Of a stretch of 64,000 nucleotides of DNA, positions 36,271 to 45,475 are shown in pieces. This DNA is from Pelagicoccus mobilis (GTDB lineage Bacteria > Verrucomicrobiota > Verrucomicrobiia > Opitutales > Opitutaceae). The translations under genes were made by a program, and so were the position numbers. The stretch is taken from positions 181,089-245,088 of the forward strand of contig NZ_JAENIL010000003.1 of assembly GCF_016595505.1 (NCBI RefSeq), written 5' to 3'. The notes under the pieces are model-generated. The model was not told where the DNA came from, did no database searches, and saw only the letters and a program-made list of their open reading frames with translations. Position 1 is the stretch's first letter; the number at the start of each line of letters is the position of its first letter.

Positions 36271-37500
36271 TTATTCGAAGGTGAAGCTGCCTTCGAGGAC
36301 CCAATCGTCGGGTGACTCGCCTTCGACGTAGTCGGGGGTGGCGTCTCGGATGTAGACGTAGCCGCCGTTGTGGCTGGTCCACTCGAGGAAGTATTGGATT
36401 TCGGGGATGCTGGAGTCTGTGCCGAGCAGGTAGATCCAGACTTGGGTTCGGCCGTCGCTGAGCTCGTACCAAACGTAGTCTGCATCGTAGCTGAGGTCGG
36501 GAACTGAGTAGGTGGCGGTTTGTTCCGCGGCGAAGTCGATCGTCTCGGTGTAGGCCTCTTCGCCCTCGCCGGTGGTGACGGTGAGCGTGCTGCCTGAGGC
36601 GTCGCGCGAGAGGTGTCCGTAGATTTCTGATACGCGTTTGAAGTGGGCGGGTTTGCCGTTGTGGAGCTCTTGGGTGATTTCGAGGTCGTGGGTGTCTCCT
36701 TCGTCGAACTTGCCGGCGATCGTGCCGGCGTGGGACCAGTTTTCGAGATCTTCGGAGGTTTCGACTTGGTAGCGGGCGCTGGGCAGGCTGTGGACGCGGA
36801 GCTTGGGGTCGGTCTTGGGTTGGCGGACGAGTTCTATGTCTGCCGGGAAGCGTTCTGGAAAGAGGTGGGGTTGGTAGTGGAAGGCTTCGGCTTCTGCTCC
36901 TATTCGTAGGATTTGTATGGAGTTTATGGCGACGGGACTTTCGAGGAGATGGTCGGGGTCGGAGACTGTGTTGGCTGGGCCGGTGGTGGGGAGTTGGGAG
37001 ATGGACTCGAGGGTTTCTAGTCCGTCGATGGTTTCGCCAAATACGTTGTAGAGGCCGTCGAATTCGGGGACTGCTTCGAGAGTGAAGAAGAATTGGGATC
37101 CGTTGGTGTTTGGTCCGCTGTTGGCCATGGAGAGGGTGCCGGGCCGGTCATGGTTGAGGTCGGGGCGAACTTCGTCTGGCCAGTAGTAGCCGGGGCCGCC
37201 GTAGCCGTCGCCGAGAGGGTCGCCGCCTTGGACGATGAAGTCGGGGATGGCGCGATGGAGGGTGAGCCCGTCGTAGAAGGGAGTGGCGATGGGTTCGCCG
37301 TTGGCGTCCCAGAGGATGATGCTGCCTTCGGCGAGGCCGATGAAGTTGGCGCAGGAGATGGGGGCTTCTTTGTAGAAGAGGCGGGTGGTTATTTGTCCTT
37401 CGCTCGTGTCGAAGAGCGCGTAGATGCCGTCTGCAGTGGGTTGGCTGAAGCTGGCGGCGACGCTCCAGCAACCGAGCAGAATGGCAATGGGGATTCTCAT
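36271..37500 (-). CDS. Secreted cyclophilin-type peptidyl-prolyl isomerase (first of tandem pair)
   Basis: The 409-residue protein has a signal peptide (IPIAILLGCWSVAASFS) and a cyclophilin domain at about residues 25-205: FYDGLTLHRAIPDFIVQGGDP, GTLSMANSGPNTNGSQFFFTL and YNVFGETIDG. The catalytic Arg (HRAIPDF) and the Gln/Phe positions are retained. A Y.VETSEDLENW...HFKRV module follows (about 240-295), then an unrecognised C-terminal beta-rich domain ending VLEGSFTFE. It probably speeds proline isomerisation in the periplasm or outside the cell. A paralogue with the same architecture lies 67 bases upstream on the same strand. Confidence 0.88.
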   Translation of the reverse strand: MRIPIAILLGCWSVAASFSQPTADGIYALFDTSEGQITTRLFYKEAPISCANFIGLAEGSIILWDANGEPIATPFYDGLTLHRAIPDFIVQGGDPLGDGYGGPGYYWPDEVRPDLNHDRPGTLSMANSGPNTNGSQFFFTLEAVPEFDGLYNVFGETIDGLETLESISQLPTTGPANTVSDPDHLLESPVAINSIQILRIGAEAEAFHYQPHLFPERFPADIELVRQPKTDPKLRVHSLPSARYQVETSEDLENWSHAGTIAGKFDEGDTHDLEITQELHNGKPAHFKRVSEIYGHLSRDASGSTLTVTTGEGEEAYTETIDFAAEQTATYSVPDLSYDADYVWYELSDGRTQVWIYLLGTDSSIPEIQYFLEWTSHNGGYVYIRDATPDYVEGESPDDWVLEGSFTFE

Positions 37501-37567
37501 GCAAGAAGGACGGTGCCCGGTCCGACTTTATTCGCTCGTTTTGTGGCGAGCTTTTTCTGGATGCCGC

Positions 37568-38857
37568 TTACGGGGTGACCACTTCGAAGGTCCCGGTGGT
37601 CGGATAGCGGAGTGGGTTTCCGCTGATGTAGTCGTCGATCCAGACGTAGAGGCCGCCTGAGGTTTCGTCGACGTACTTGATGTGCATGACCATCTCGTGG
37701 TTGAGGGCGATGCTGCTCAGGCGAATTCGTCCGCCGTCTGGGATGCGGTGGTAGGTGTAGAAGTCGATGTCGAAGGTGAGTTCTTCCGAGAAGATGATTT
37801 TCCCCTTGCCGTCGTTGTTGAACTGAAAGGTCCAGTTCTCGCCGGGAACCGCTTCGTTGATAACGGCGTTTATGGTGACGTTGTCCAAGACCTCGGAGTA
37901 GTCGTAGGGAGCTTGTTGGGGAGCTTTTACCCGAGCGAAGAGGGGGGCTGGACCGATGGGTGCGTCCGCGATTGTGGACCCGGTGTTGGTGAGGGTGGTT
38001 GTTTCCCAGGCTTGTAGATCGCTGCTGGTCTCCACCTCGTAGGGGGCGCCGGGAATGGCTTCCAGGCTGAGGAGGGCTCCTTCGTCTGGGTCGGGTTGCG
38101 ATTTTACTTTGGGGGTGGGCAAGCGGTAGGGCAGTTCGAGCTGGGAGACGTAGAACGCGTTGGCGGCGTCGCCTTCTCTGACGATGGTCACGGAGTTGAT
38201 CGTGACGTCTTCAGTGGGGCGGCTGGTTTCGGGATCGACGGCGACTTCCCCGATCGCGTCGATCACGTCGGTCCCGTCCACCACTTCGCCGAAGACGGAG
38301 AATTTTCCGTCGAGATTGTAGCCGGCTGGCGGCTGGCCGGGGAGGGCTGCGGCGGTGATGAAGAACTGGCTGCCGGTGGAAATGTCGTTGATATCCGCAG
38401 TGCCAGGGTCGCAGCTGATGCAGCTGGTGTTGTACATGGAGAGGGAGTAGTCCGGATTGTGCGAGAGGTTGGGGTGGAGCTCTTCGGGGATGGTGTACCC
38501 CGGTCCGTTTACTGTATTGTCTTCCGGTAGCGGGTCACCCGCCTGGATTAGGAAATCCTTGAATACTAAGTGGAAGACGAGGCCGTCGTAGAAGGGGCGT
38601 TGCTCGACGATGTCGCCGGTTTCGGGGTCGAATCTTGGGATGGTTCCTTCGGCGAGGCCGATGAAGTTGCCTGTCGTCAAGGGGACGGCGTCGTAGGCCA
38701 GCTTGGCGGTGAATTCGCCCATGGAGGTATCGAAGACCGCGTAGATGCCTTCTTCTTCGGGTTCGAAGGCGTTTGTGGTCTGGATAGCGGCGAAGAGTGC
38801 TAGGGTCGCGACGCTGCGGTGGATGTTGTCTTTGAGAGAGTAGTGGGCGGTAGCCAT
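37568..38857 (-). CDS. Secreted cyclophilin-type peptidyl-prolyl isomerase (second of tandem pair)
   Basis: The 429-residue protein has a signal peptide (VATLALFAAIQTTNA) and a cyclophilin domain at about 35-230 (PFYDGLVFHLVFKDFLIQAGDP, STGSQFFIT, FSVFGEVVDGTDVIDAIG). The catalytic Arg expected after the His (HR in the neighbour) is Leu here (FHLVFKDF), so isomerase activity is doubtful. It also carries the YEVETSSDLQAW...LFARV module at about 270-315 and a C-terminal beta-rich domain resembling that of its neighbour (both contain GGYVYI/GGLYVWI). An insertion with CISCDPGTADI lies in the cyclophilin domain. Tandem duplication followed by divergence is the likely history. Confidence 0.85.
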   Translation of the reverse strand: MATAHYSLKDNIHRSVATLALFAAIQTTNAFEPEEEGIYAVFDTSMGEFTAKLAYDAVPLTTGNFIGLAEGTIPRFDPETGDIVEQRPFYDGLVFHLVFKDFLIQAGDPLPEDNTVNGPGYTIPEELHPNLSHNPDYSLSMYNTSCISCDPGTADINDISTGSQFFITAAALPGQPPAGYNLDGKFSVFGEVVDGTDVIDAIGEVAVDPETSRPTEDVTINSVTIVREGDAANAFYVSQLELPYRLPTPKVKSQPDPDEGALLSLEAIPGAPYEVETSSDLQAWETTTLTNTGSTIADAPIGPAPLFARVKAPQQAPYDYSEVLDNVTINAVINEAVPGENWTFQFNNDGKGKIIFSEELTFDIDFYTYHRIPDGGRIRLSSIALNHEMVMHIKYVDETSGGLYVWIDDYISGNPLRYPTTGTFEVVTP

Positions 38858-39158
38858 CTGGATTGCTATACGTAGGATGAGAGGCCTCGGATTCGAGTTA
38901 ATTGAGGCGTATCGGGACTTTTCTTTACGGGTGGGGTTGAGGCCTTGCTTCGGTATAGGGAGTGTAATCTGGGTGGAGTTGGGGTAGAGACTGTTGGTGT
39001 TCGCTGCAAGCGGGTCTAGTTATCTTCGGCTCTTTCTATAGGTTATTTTGCTAGTTTGGGTTATCAAATCTTGGATACAGCCGTTAAAAGGATTTCAAAT
39101 TGCTAGGAATTTGTCGTTATTGCTTATCAATACCGTTATTTAATTCATTCATAACACG
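38858..39158. other. Divergent intergenic region, AT-rich near 39050-39158
   Basis: These 301 bases separate the cyclophilin genes (leftward) and the HDOD gene (rightward) and must hold both promoters. The right half is notably AT-rich. I see no convincing terminator, small gene or RNA in it. Confidence 0.5.
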
Positions 39159-40421
39159 ATGATTACGCACGGCGACGAGGTCGAAGCCCAAGTCCTCAAG
39201 AACCTTGCGGGGTTGGGTGAAATAAACTTAATGAGCTCCGCAGGGAAAAAAATAGTAAGTGTACTGGTGGTGGATGGCGACGCCCACCATCTCGATGCTG
39301 TGCGATCTAATGCTGCCTTCAATCTGCCTGGTTGGGTTGTGCGGGTGGCGACTTCGGCGGCGGCCGCGGTGAGCGCTTTGAAAGAGGGCCGGGCGGACGT
39401 GTTTGTGGTCGGCGGCGGTCTTCCTGACAGCGGACCGATTGAATTTCTCAAGAAGAGCAAGGAGCTATCGCCAAATTCGTTGCGATTCCTGCTGTATGCT
39501 GAGTCCGAGCGAGATTTGTTGAGCAAGACGGTGGGCTTGACGCATCGCCGGATGGAAAAGCCTGTGACGCCGGGGGCCTTGGCCTTGGCGATCCGTCAGG
39601 TGCTGGTGACGCATCTTCGGATTCGTAAGCCCGAGGTGGCTGCTATCGTACGTGACACCAAAGAGTTGCACGTGAATACGGCTCCGATGCAGGAGCTGTT
39701 GCGCACGGCGGACGATCCGGATTGCGAGATTGAGGATTTGACTCGAATCATCTCCCAGCATCCTACGGCGGTGGCGACGATCCTGCAGGTGGTGAACACG
39801 GCTTTTTACGGAACTTCGGGCGATGTTGATACGCTTGAGGAGGCCTTACAGATCCTGGGAATGGATTTTGTGCGGAATCTGGCGATCACCGAGCTGGCGA
39901 AGAAGCAGCTCCGGTTGAGCCCTGGTTTGCACGAGCTGGCGAATTCGATTTTGCAGCATTCGATCGAGGCGAGCCAATTTGGGCTTCGCATGAGGCAGCA
40001 CGTGAAGAACATGCGCCTGATCCAGCAGCTGAGCAGTTTGGCCCTGTTGCATGACTTGGGAAAGCTGGTTCTTCTAGCGGCGAAAGGGAACGATTACGCT
40101 GATCTGATGGGGCAATCGGTGGACTCCAACACGCCTTGCTGGAAGCTTGAGCGCGAGAATTACGGTTGCGACCACGCGGCGGTGGGAGGCTTCCTCTTTG
40201 CGATGTGGGGCTTGCCGGAGGTGATCGTACGGGCGGTGACTTGGCACCATCAGCCGGAGAAAGTTGCCGAGAAGGTATATTGCCCGACTTCTCTTTTGCA
40301 CTTCGCGAACTTCGCTGCTCATTCGAACCAAGGCGTTTCGTGCTATTGCGGAGATCGCCTGAACGAGGATCTGGCGGAGAAGCTCGGTTTGTCCCCAGAT
40401 TTCGCCTACGATTTCGATTAG
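39159..40421 (+). CDS. Degenerate receiver-HDOD signalling protein
   Basis: The 420-residue cytoplasmic protein has an N-terminal receiver-like domain at about 32-150 (VSVLVVDGDAHH, MEKPVTPGAL) and a C-terminal HDOD domain at about 180-385 (ISQHPTAVATILQVVNTAFYG, EEALQILGMDFVRNLAI, LALLHDLGKLVLL, AVGGFLFAMWGLP). In the receiver the usual phospho-acceptor D-x-x-(L/M)-P reads VVGGGLPDSGP, so the Asp is absent and phosphorylation is unlikely. HDOD proteins act in signalling, for example in motility control. An internal ATG at 39231 would remove 24 poorly conserved residues. It stands alone. Confidence 0.85.
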   Translation: MITHGDEVEAQVLKNLAGLGEINLMSSAGKKIVSVLVVDGDAHHLDAVRSNAAFNLPGWVVRVATSAAAAVSALKEGRADVFVVGGGLPDSGPIEFLKKSKELSPNSLRFLLYAESERDLLSKTVGLTHRRMEKPVTPGALALAIRQVLVTHLRIRKPEVAAIVRDTKELHVNTAPMQELLRTADDPDCEIEDLTRIISQHPTAVATILQVVNTAFYGTSGDVDTLEEALQILGMDFVRNLAITELAKKQLRLSPGLHELANSILQHSIEASQFGLRMRQHVKNMRLIQQLSSLALLHDLGKLVLLAAKGNDYADLMGQSVDSNTPCWKLERENYGCDHAAVGGFLFAMWGLPEVIVRAVTWHHQPEKVAEKVYCPTSLLHFANFAAHSNQGVSCYCGDRLNEDLAEKLGLSPDFAYDFD

Positions 40422-40609
40422 GCGAGGATAGATTCTCCAAGTGCGACGGCGGGCGAATCGATTGCTTGTGGTGACTGGTTGGCCGAACTGATTTTAGCCG
40501 TACGGCAGAGCGAGCGACTCTCGTTGAGGGCCAATTTATTTGGTTGAAAAGGGTGAATAGAGCATGGATAGCTTCAATCCCTCTTGTTTGATCTCATCCT
40601 TAGGAATTT

Positions 40610-42856
40610 ATGCCGAACGCTCTAGAGTCGAATCGCTGGTCGCCAATCTCCAAATACTTGCTGGTGGGAGTATTGTTGGTGGTCGCTCATTTGCCGTTTC
40701 GTTCGGTTTGGTTTGACGATCAGGATAGTATTCATTTCGCCCTTGCGATCGAGGAGCTGAATCTTCTGAAGCACCAGCCGCATCCTCCTGGGTATGCCGC
40801 CTATGTCTACACGGCTCGTGCGATCGATTCGGTGCTGGATGACCCGCAGCTGACGCTGACGCTTCTGAGCGTGTTTACGGGAGTGGGCTGCATCTTGTTG
40901 GTGTTCTCATTGGGGAAGTGGCTCGTTGACTGGAAGGTTGGGCTCATTGCTGCGGCTGTCATGTTGGTCGCTCCGGCGCGTATGCAGACGAGTCTGGTGG
41001 CGATGAATGACATTGTTGCCGTCTTCTTCCTGTTGTTGTCGATTCGCTTGGGGCTGAACTGCAGGAAGGGAGGGATTTGGTTTCCGGTTTTGAGCGGGTT
41101 GGCTTTGGGGTGGACGGTAGGCGTGCGGCCTCAGCTGATCATCATGGGTGTGGCGTTTGCGTTGGTGCTGATCGTTTATTGCCGGTTGTGGTCGCAGCGG
41201 GGGCTCTTTGTGGCGGGGGGGCTTGTTGGTACGCTTGCTTGGCTGGTGCCGATCTCTCTCGGGCATGGTTCGTTTTCGAGGTATTATCAGTTTTCTCAGA
41301 AACAGTATCAAAACCACCCGGATGTCAGAGCTCAGTTCGATCTCGAAAGTGTAGTTGAATTATGGGGATTATTCTCGGATCGTTGGGAGTGGGTATTGGG
41401 TGGACTGGTATTGTGTGGACTTGTTGTCTTTTTGTGGGATCGACTTGGGGCGTCTCGCGAGGGGGAAGGTGAAAAGCGAGGTGGCGGTATTTGCCTTGCG
41501 CTTGTTGTTTTGTGGTTCGCGATCGCGTCATTTTCCGTGCTGCAATTTCATCCGCTGCACTTGCATCGGGTCACGGTGATGATGCTTCCTTCTGCGGCAT
41601 TGATTTTAGGAATGCTGCTGAGACCTGCGTTTTCGATTGATAGGCGGAACCTGTTTTCGATGGCGGTCGTGGCGTTGCTTCTTGTCCTCTTTGTTGGTCA
41701 AACCGTTTCAACCGGAAAACAGGCGTACCGGTTGAGGACGTTCGTTCCGGCTCCGATTCAGACGGTTTTGGAGGTTGAACGGATGAGCGAAGCGGAAAGC
41801 ACGGTTGTTTTCTGGTTTGATGTTCCGCGTTTCGTCCAATGGTACTTGCCGGATTACAAGATGTACTTGCTGGACTATGAAAGCAAAACGGTGCTGCCTG
41901 CACTGAATGCTCCTGGTGTGGAGACGATTCTTTCCCCTGGGGACATTTTGTTTAGCGGATCTGGTCGTTTGTTGGAGCATTCCCGTGACTACGAAATTTA
42001 TTCGGCTCATGCCGAGTCACGCGCTTATTTATTTGAGAGCGATCGACTGAATTTAATTCCTCTGGAGGGCTTTCATCACAAGGAGCGTACTGGGCTTTGG
42101 ACTGAAGATAGGTTTACCGGGTTTATCCGGGGGACTGCGGCTGGAGATGCTGATCTGTATCTGACAATTCGATCCGGCTTGGATGAGGAACGGGTTTTGG
42201 ATATATCGATCGAGGGTGAGCTTTGTTATTCGAAGCTGATTGGAACCAGTTCCGAGGAGTTAGTGATACCTTTGCCGCTAGACCGGAAATGGAAACGCAT
42301 CGAGTTCGTTTCGCGGAGTGGATGTGATTCACCCAAAGACCTTGGACATTCGAATGATACGCGTTGTATGGCCTTCTGGATACAGTCGATGGCGATGGGG
42401 CCGACTCGTTTCGAAGTGGGCGATACGTTGAGCTTCGATGAGGAGGGCGGCAGATTCGAGTACTTGGGTGAAGGATGGGCGGATCCTGAAGAGGGTTGGG
42501 TCTGGAGCGATGAAAAGCGGGTGGAGGTCGGCTTTCCGGTTGGGAGTCTTCCAGATGGCGATCTGAAGTTAGATTTCGATGCTCACTATTTTCTCGGTGA
42601 CGAAAGTGATGTTCGAAAGGTCAATATTTATGCCAATGGGGAATTGGTTTCCTCAGACAGGATCGCGAATGAAAATCATTCGAATCCGAGCTGTATTGTG
42701 CCGAAATCTCTTTTGAAGGATGAGCGTACGTTGAAGCTCGTTTTCGAGTTTGAGGATTTGAGGTCTCCGAAGGATTTTGGTCTTTCTGATGATTCGAGAC
42801 TCCTTGGTATATCGCTACGGAAGATCTTCCTCCGTGACACTAATGATGAAGGGTGA
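40610..42856 (+). CDS. GT-C-type membrane glycosyltransferase-like protein
   Basis: The 748-residue protein has about ten hydrophobic segments in its first 390 residues, starting with ISKYLLVGVLLVVAHLPF. An early loop contains FDDQDSIHFALAIEELNLLKHQPHPPGY. Acidic residues followed by H..PHPPGY in the first periplasmic loop are typical of the ArnT/PMT-like GT-C group that takes sugar from a polyprenyl phosphate. The last 350 residues are soluble and beta-rich, probably periplasmic, with no family recognised. It starts a four-gene run with a GT2 enzyme, a methyltransferase and a flippase-like protein. A role in surface glycan or glycoprotein assembly is inferred; acceptor unknown. Confidence 0.72.
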   Translation: MPNALESNRWSPISKYLLVGVLLVVAHLPFRSVWFDDQDSIHFALAIEELNLLKHQPHPPGYAAYVYTARAIDSVLDDPQLTLTLLSVFTGVGCILLVFSLGKWLVDWKVGLIAAAVMLVAPARMQTSLVAMNDIVAVFFLLLSIRLGLNCRKGGIWFPVLSGLALGWTVGVRPQLIIMGVAFALVLIVYCRLWSQRGLFVAGGLVGTLAWLVPISLGHGSFSRYYQFSQKQYQNHPDVRAQFDLESVVELWGLFSDRWEWVLGGLVLCGLVVFLWDRLGASREGEGEKRGGGICLALVVLWFAIASFSVLQFHPLHLHRVTVMMLPSAALILGMLLRPAFSIDRRNLFSMAVVALLLVLFVGQTVSTGKQAYRLRTFVPAPIQTVLEVERMSEAESTVVFWFDVPRFVQWYLPDYKMYLLDYESKTVLPALNAPGVETILSPGDILFSGSGRLLEHSRDYEIYSAHAESRAYLFESDRLNLIPLEGFHHKERTGLWTEDRFTGFIRGTAAGDADLYLTIRSGLDEERVLDISIEGELCYSKLIGTSSEELVIPLPLDRKWKRIEFVSRSGCDSPKDLGHSNDTRCMAFWIQSMAMGPTRFEVGDTLSFDEEGGRFEYLGEGWADPEEGWVWSDEKRVEVGFPVGSLPDGDLKLDFDAHYFLGDESDVRKVNIYANGELVSSDRIANENHSNPSCIVPKSLLKDERTLKLVFEFEDLRSPKDFGLSDDSRLLGISLRKIFLRDTNDEG

Positions 42857-42867
42857 GGTTACAGCTA

Positions 42868-43851
42868 ATGAATGAATTAGAGGCGTCAGGTTCTTGCGAA
42901 TACAGTTTTGTGATTCCTGCTTACAACGAGGAGGAAACGCTCTTTACGCTTTGTGAGGAAATCAGCGAGTCCGCGAGTAAGTTTGAGATCGGCGAGTACG
43001 AGATCATTTTCGTAGATGACGGCAGCAGCGATCAGACTTGGAATCGTATCCAGGCGCTTGAGAAGGAACACCCTCGTGTCGTGAAGGGGCTTCGCATGCG
43101 GACGAATGCTGGGAAGGCGAACGCGCTCGCGGTTGGATTCCGTCACGCGATGGGGAAATTCATTTTCACCTTGGACGCGGATCTGCAGGACAACCCTTCG
43201 GAGATGTCCAAGTTTATCGAAAAGATGAACGAGGGCTATGATGTTGTGAGCGGTTGGAAGTTTGATCGAAAGGATCCGATCGATAAGACTTTGCCTTCTA
43301 AAGTTTTTAACTCGCTCACGTCTTTGCTGTCAGGGATCAAGATTCACGACATGAATTGTGGCTTTAAGCTCTACAAACGCGAGGTGATCGAATCGATCGA
43401 TCTCTATGGCGAGCTACATCGATTTATCCCGATTTTGGCCAATAGCGTGGGCTTTTCGGTGTCTGAAGTGAAGGTGGAGCATAGGCCGCGTACTCACGGA
43501 GTATCGAAATATGGATACAAGCGTTTTATTCGAGGGTCGATTGATTTGATGTCTGTGCTGACGACGACCCGTTATATTGCGAGGCCGGCCCATTTATTTG
43601 GCTCGATTGGCGGTATTCTCGGATTGCTTGGATTTGGTGTGCTTAGTTATTTGAGCATTTTGTGGTGTATCGGAGCGGGGCCTATTGGTAATCGGCCCCT
43701 ATTCTTCCTCGGCATCTTGTGCGTGATTTCGTCGGTTCAGCTTATCTCGTTCGGGTTGTTGGCTGAGTTGATGACGAAGCAATCGAACCGTCCGTTTGTG
43801 TCGGCTCTGATAAGAGAGTCGGTTGGTATTGAGAAGGAGAAAAAGGTATGA
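42868..43851 (+). CDS. GT2 polyprenyl-phosphate glycosyltransferase with C-terminal membrane helices
   Basis: ATG 42868 is preceded by GAGG at a spacing of 9; a GTG at 42853 is less likely. The product has about 327 residues. It has the GT2 fold with FVIPAYNEEETLF, EIIFVDDGSSDQTW, FTLDADLQDNP (DxD-type metal site) and NCGFKLYKREV, then two C-terminal membrane helices (LGLLGFGVLSYLSILWC, ILCVISSVQLISFGLLAEL). This is the layout of DPM/GtrB-like enzymes that load a sugar onto a polyprenyl phosphate, which GT-C enzymes then use. The 3' end overlaps the methyltransferase gene by four bases. It is partnered with the GT-C gene upstream. Confidence 0.88.
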   Translation: MNELEASGSCEYSFVIPAYNEEETLFTLCEEISESASKFEIGEYEIIFVDDGSSDQTWNRIQALEKEHPRVVKGLRMRTNAGKANALAVGFRHAMGKFIFTLDADLQDNPSEMSKFIEKMNEGYDVVSGWKFDRKDPIDKTLPSKVFNSLTSLLSGIKIHDMNCGFKLYKREVIESIDLYGELHRFIPILANSVGFSVSEVKVEHRPRTHGVSKYGYKRFIRGSIDLMSVLTTTRYIARPAHLFGSIGGILGLLGFGVLSYLSILWCIGAGPIGNRPLFFLGILCVISSVQLISFGLLAELMTKQSNRPFVSALIRESVGIEKEKKV

Positions 43852-44474
43852 GCCAAAAAGGTGACAATATAGTAGAGGATGGCATCCCTGCCGGTACTTG
43901 GAACAAGTACGAGAGCAAGAACCCGGTACAGCGATATCTCGTTAAGAACTTTTTGGATACGTTTAGAAGGGCGGCAGCACCTCTCGCGAAAGAGTGCCAG
44001 AGCGCGATTGACGTTGGCTGCGGTGAAGGGGTGTCGACGCGCCTGCTCAAGGATGTTGGCTTTGAATCGATTGTCGGCTTGGATTTCTCGAAACAGATTA
44101 TTGAAACGGCTAAATCGGAGAATCCTGACATCGAGTTTAAGCAGGTTGATATCTTCGATCTCGATGAATCGCATAGCGTCGATTTTGTATCCGCCTGTGA
44201 GGTGTTTGAGCACCTTGAGGGGCCGGAAAAAGCTCTTAAGAAGCTAGCGGAACTCTGTCGGGTGGGCGGAATCGTTAGCGTGCCGAATGAGCCGATTTTT
44301 CGAATGCTGAATTTCGCGGCCTTCAAGTACATGAGGGATTTCGGGAATTCGCCAGGGCATCTCAATCATTGGAGCTCGCGGGGAATTGTTCGCTTTTTGT
44401 CGACGTATTTTGAGATCGAAGCGGTGTATCGTCCGCTTCCTTGGACTATCGTAGTCGTGCGGCCTAAGCGATGA
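43848..44474 (+). CDS. SAM-dependent methyltransferase (class I)
   Basis: The 208-residue soluble protein carries the SAM-binding motif IDVGCGEGVSTRLLKDVG near residue 45, then IVGLDFSKQIIETAK and FVSACEVFEHLEGPEKALKKLAEL near 105-125. This matches the Methyltransf_11/UbiE-like group. The substrate is unknown. Its overlap with both the GT2 gene and the flippase-like gene (four bases each) suggests that it methylates a lipid-linked glycan or its sugar precursor. Confidence 0.85.
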   Translation: MSQKGDNIVEDGIPAGTWNKYESKNPVQRYLVKNFLDTFRRAAAPLAKECQSAIDVGCGEGVSTRLLKDVGFESIVGLDFSKQIIETAKSENPDIEFKQVDIFDLDESHSVDFVSACEVFEHLEGPEKALKKLAELCRVGGIVSVPNEPIFRMLNFAAFKYMRDFGNSPGHLNHWSSRGIVRFLSTYFEIEAVYRPLPWTIVVVRPKR

Positions 44475-45475
44475 AGCTCTTGGTGGAGAATCGAACCTTT
44501 TGGATCGTTTTATCCGTTCTGCTAACTATCGGCTTGTTGTGGTTGGCATTGGAGATAACGGATCTGGCGGTTGTTTCTTCGGTCTTCGAAAAGATGGGAG
44601 TTTCCTGGGTGCTGGCAGCTTCTGCTTTTTATGTGTGCACGATTGCGTTACGAGCGTCGCGATTCTCTGTTTTGCTTGAGGGGCGTTTCTTGCGGAACTT
44701 CTTTCGTTTGTTTGGGATCGTTTGTATCCACCAGTTCTATAATCACCTCTTGCCGGCTCGCTTGGGCGAGCTTTCGTTTCCGCTGCTGTTGAAGAAGCGA
44801 TTTGGGATAGAGGTATCTCGGTCGACTGGAATTTTAGTGGTCGCTCGGTTCTTTGACGCTGTGTCGCTGGCGTTGGTCGTTCTGTTTGCGGCTGGCTGGT
44901 ATCTGGCGAGCCTTGGAAGGACGGATCAAGAAGGATCGGATCTTGTATTGGTAATCTCGCTACCGATTGTTTTCGGAGTGCTGGTTGGCTTGGGGATGTA
45001 TGTGGCGTTGCGCGTTGATCTTTCGTTTATGATACCATCTAGCCGATATCCGAAGCTGAGGAAAATGGGGCAGAAGCTAGATTCGTTTGTGACGCGTACG
45101 AGGGAAGCGGTTGTTCGGTATTCTAGCTTTGGCAAGGGGCTTGCGGTGTTCATGCTCTCCGTTGGTATCTGGGTTCTGCTTTCGGTTTTTTTCTACCTGT
45201 TTTTTTGGAAGACGGATGTGGCGCTTTCGTTTAGCGAGGTGATTTTGGGGTCGTCCTTGTCGCACATCACTCAGTTTTTGCCTGTTAATACCTTCGGAAG
45301 TTTTGGCACGCTGGAAGCGGGCTGGACGCTTGGATTCAAGCTGATCGGTATCGATCTGAGTACCGCTTTGGGAATCGGCATCGCGATGCACGTGCTTGCG
45401 CTTGCGGTGCTGGCTGCGCTGGCCGGCGGCTTTGCTCTTGCGAGGGTGGTCCGCGGCTCTGGATCTGGCGACTAG
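44471..45475 (+). CDS. Flippase-like integral membrane protein (UPF0104/AglD-like)
   Basis: The 334-residue protein has about eight hydrophobic segments. Family features include FFRLFGIVCIHQFYNHLLPARLGELSFPLLLKKRFG near residues 77-111, where N...P.R.GE is the signature of the lysylphosphatidylglycerol synthase membrane region/UPF0104 group, and LPVNTFGSFGTLEAGW near 275. Members are associated with lipid-linked glycan transfer or lipid modification in glycan loci. Its stop codon lies inside the left arm of a large palindrome shared with the convergent gene. Confidence 0.8.
   Translation: MKLLVENRTFWIVLSVLLTIGLLWLALEITDLAVVSSVFEKMGVSWVLAASAFYVCTIALRASRFSVLLEGRFLRNFFRLFGIVCIHQFYNHLLPARLGELSFPLLLKKRFGIEVSRSTGILVVARFFDAVSLALVVLFAAGWYLASLGRTDQEGSDLVLVISLPIVFGVLVGLGMYVALRVDLSFMIPSSRYPKLRKMGQKLDSFVTRTREAVVRYSSFGKGLAVFMLSVGIWVLLSVFFYLFFWKTDVALSFSEVILGSSLSHITQFLPVNTFGSFGTLEAGWTLGFKLIGIDLSTALGIGIAMHVLALAVLAALAGGFALARVVRGSGSGD

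Noticed and set aside
37534..37556. GCTCG/CGAGC hairpin with T5 between the cyclophilin genes
   Set aside because: T tract is on the plus strand, where no gene ends; the stem is only five bases.
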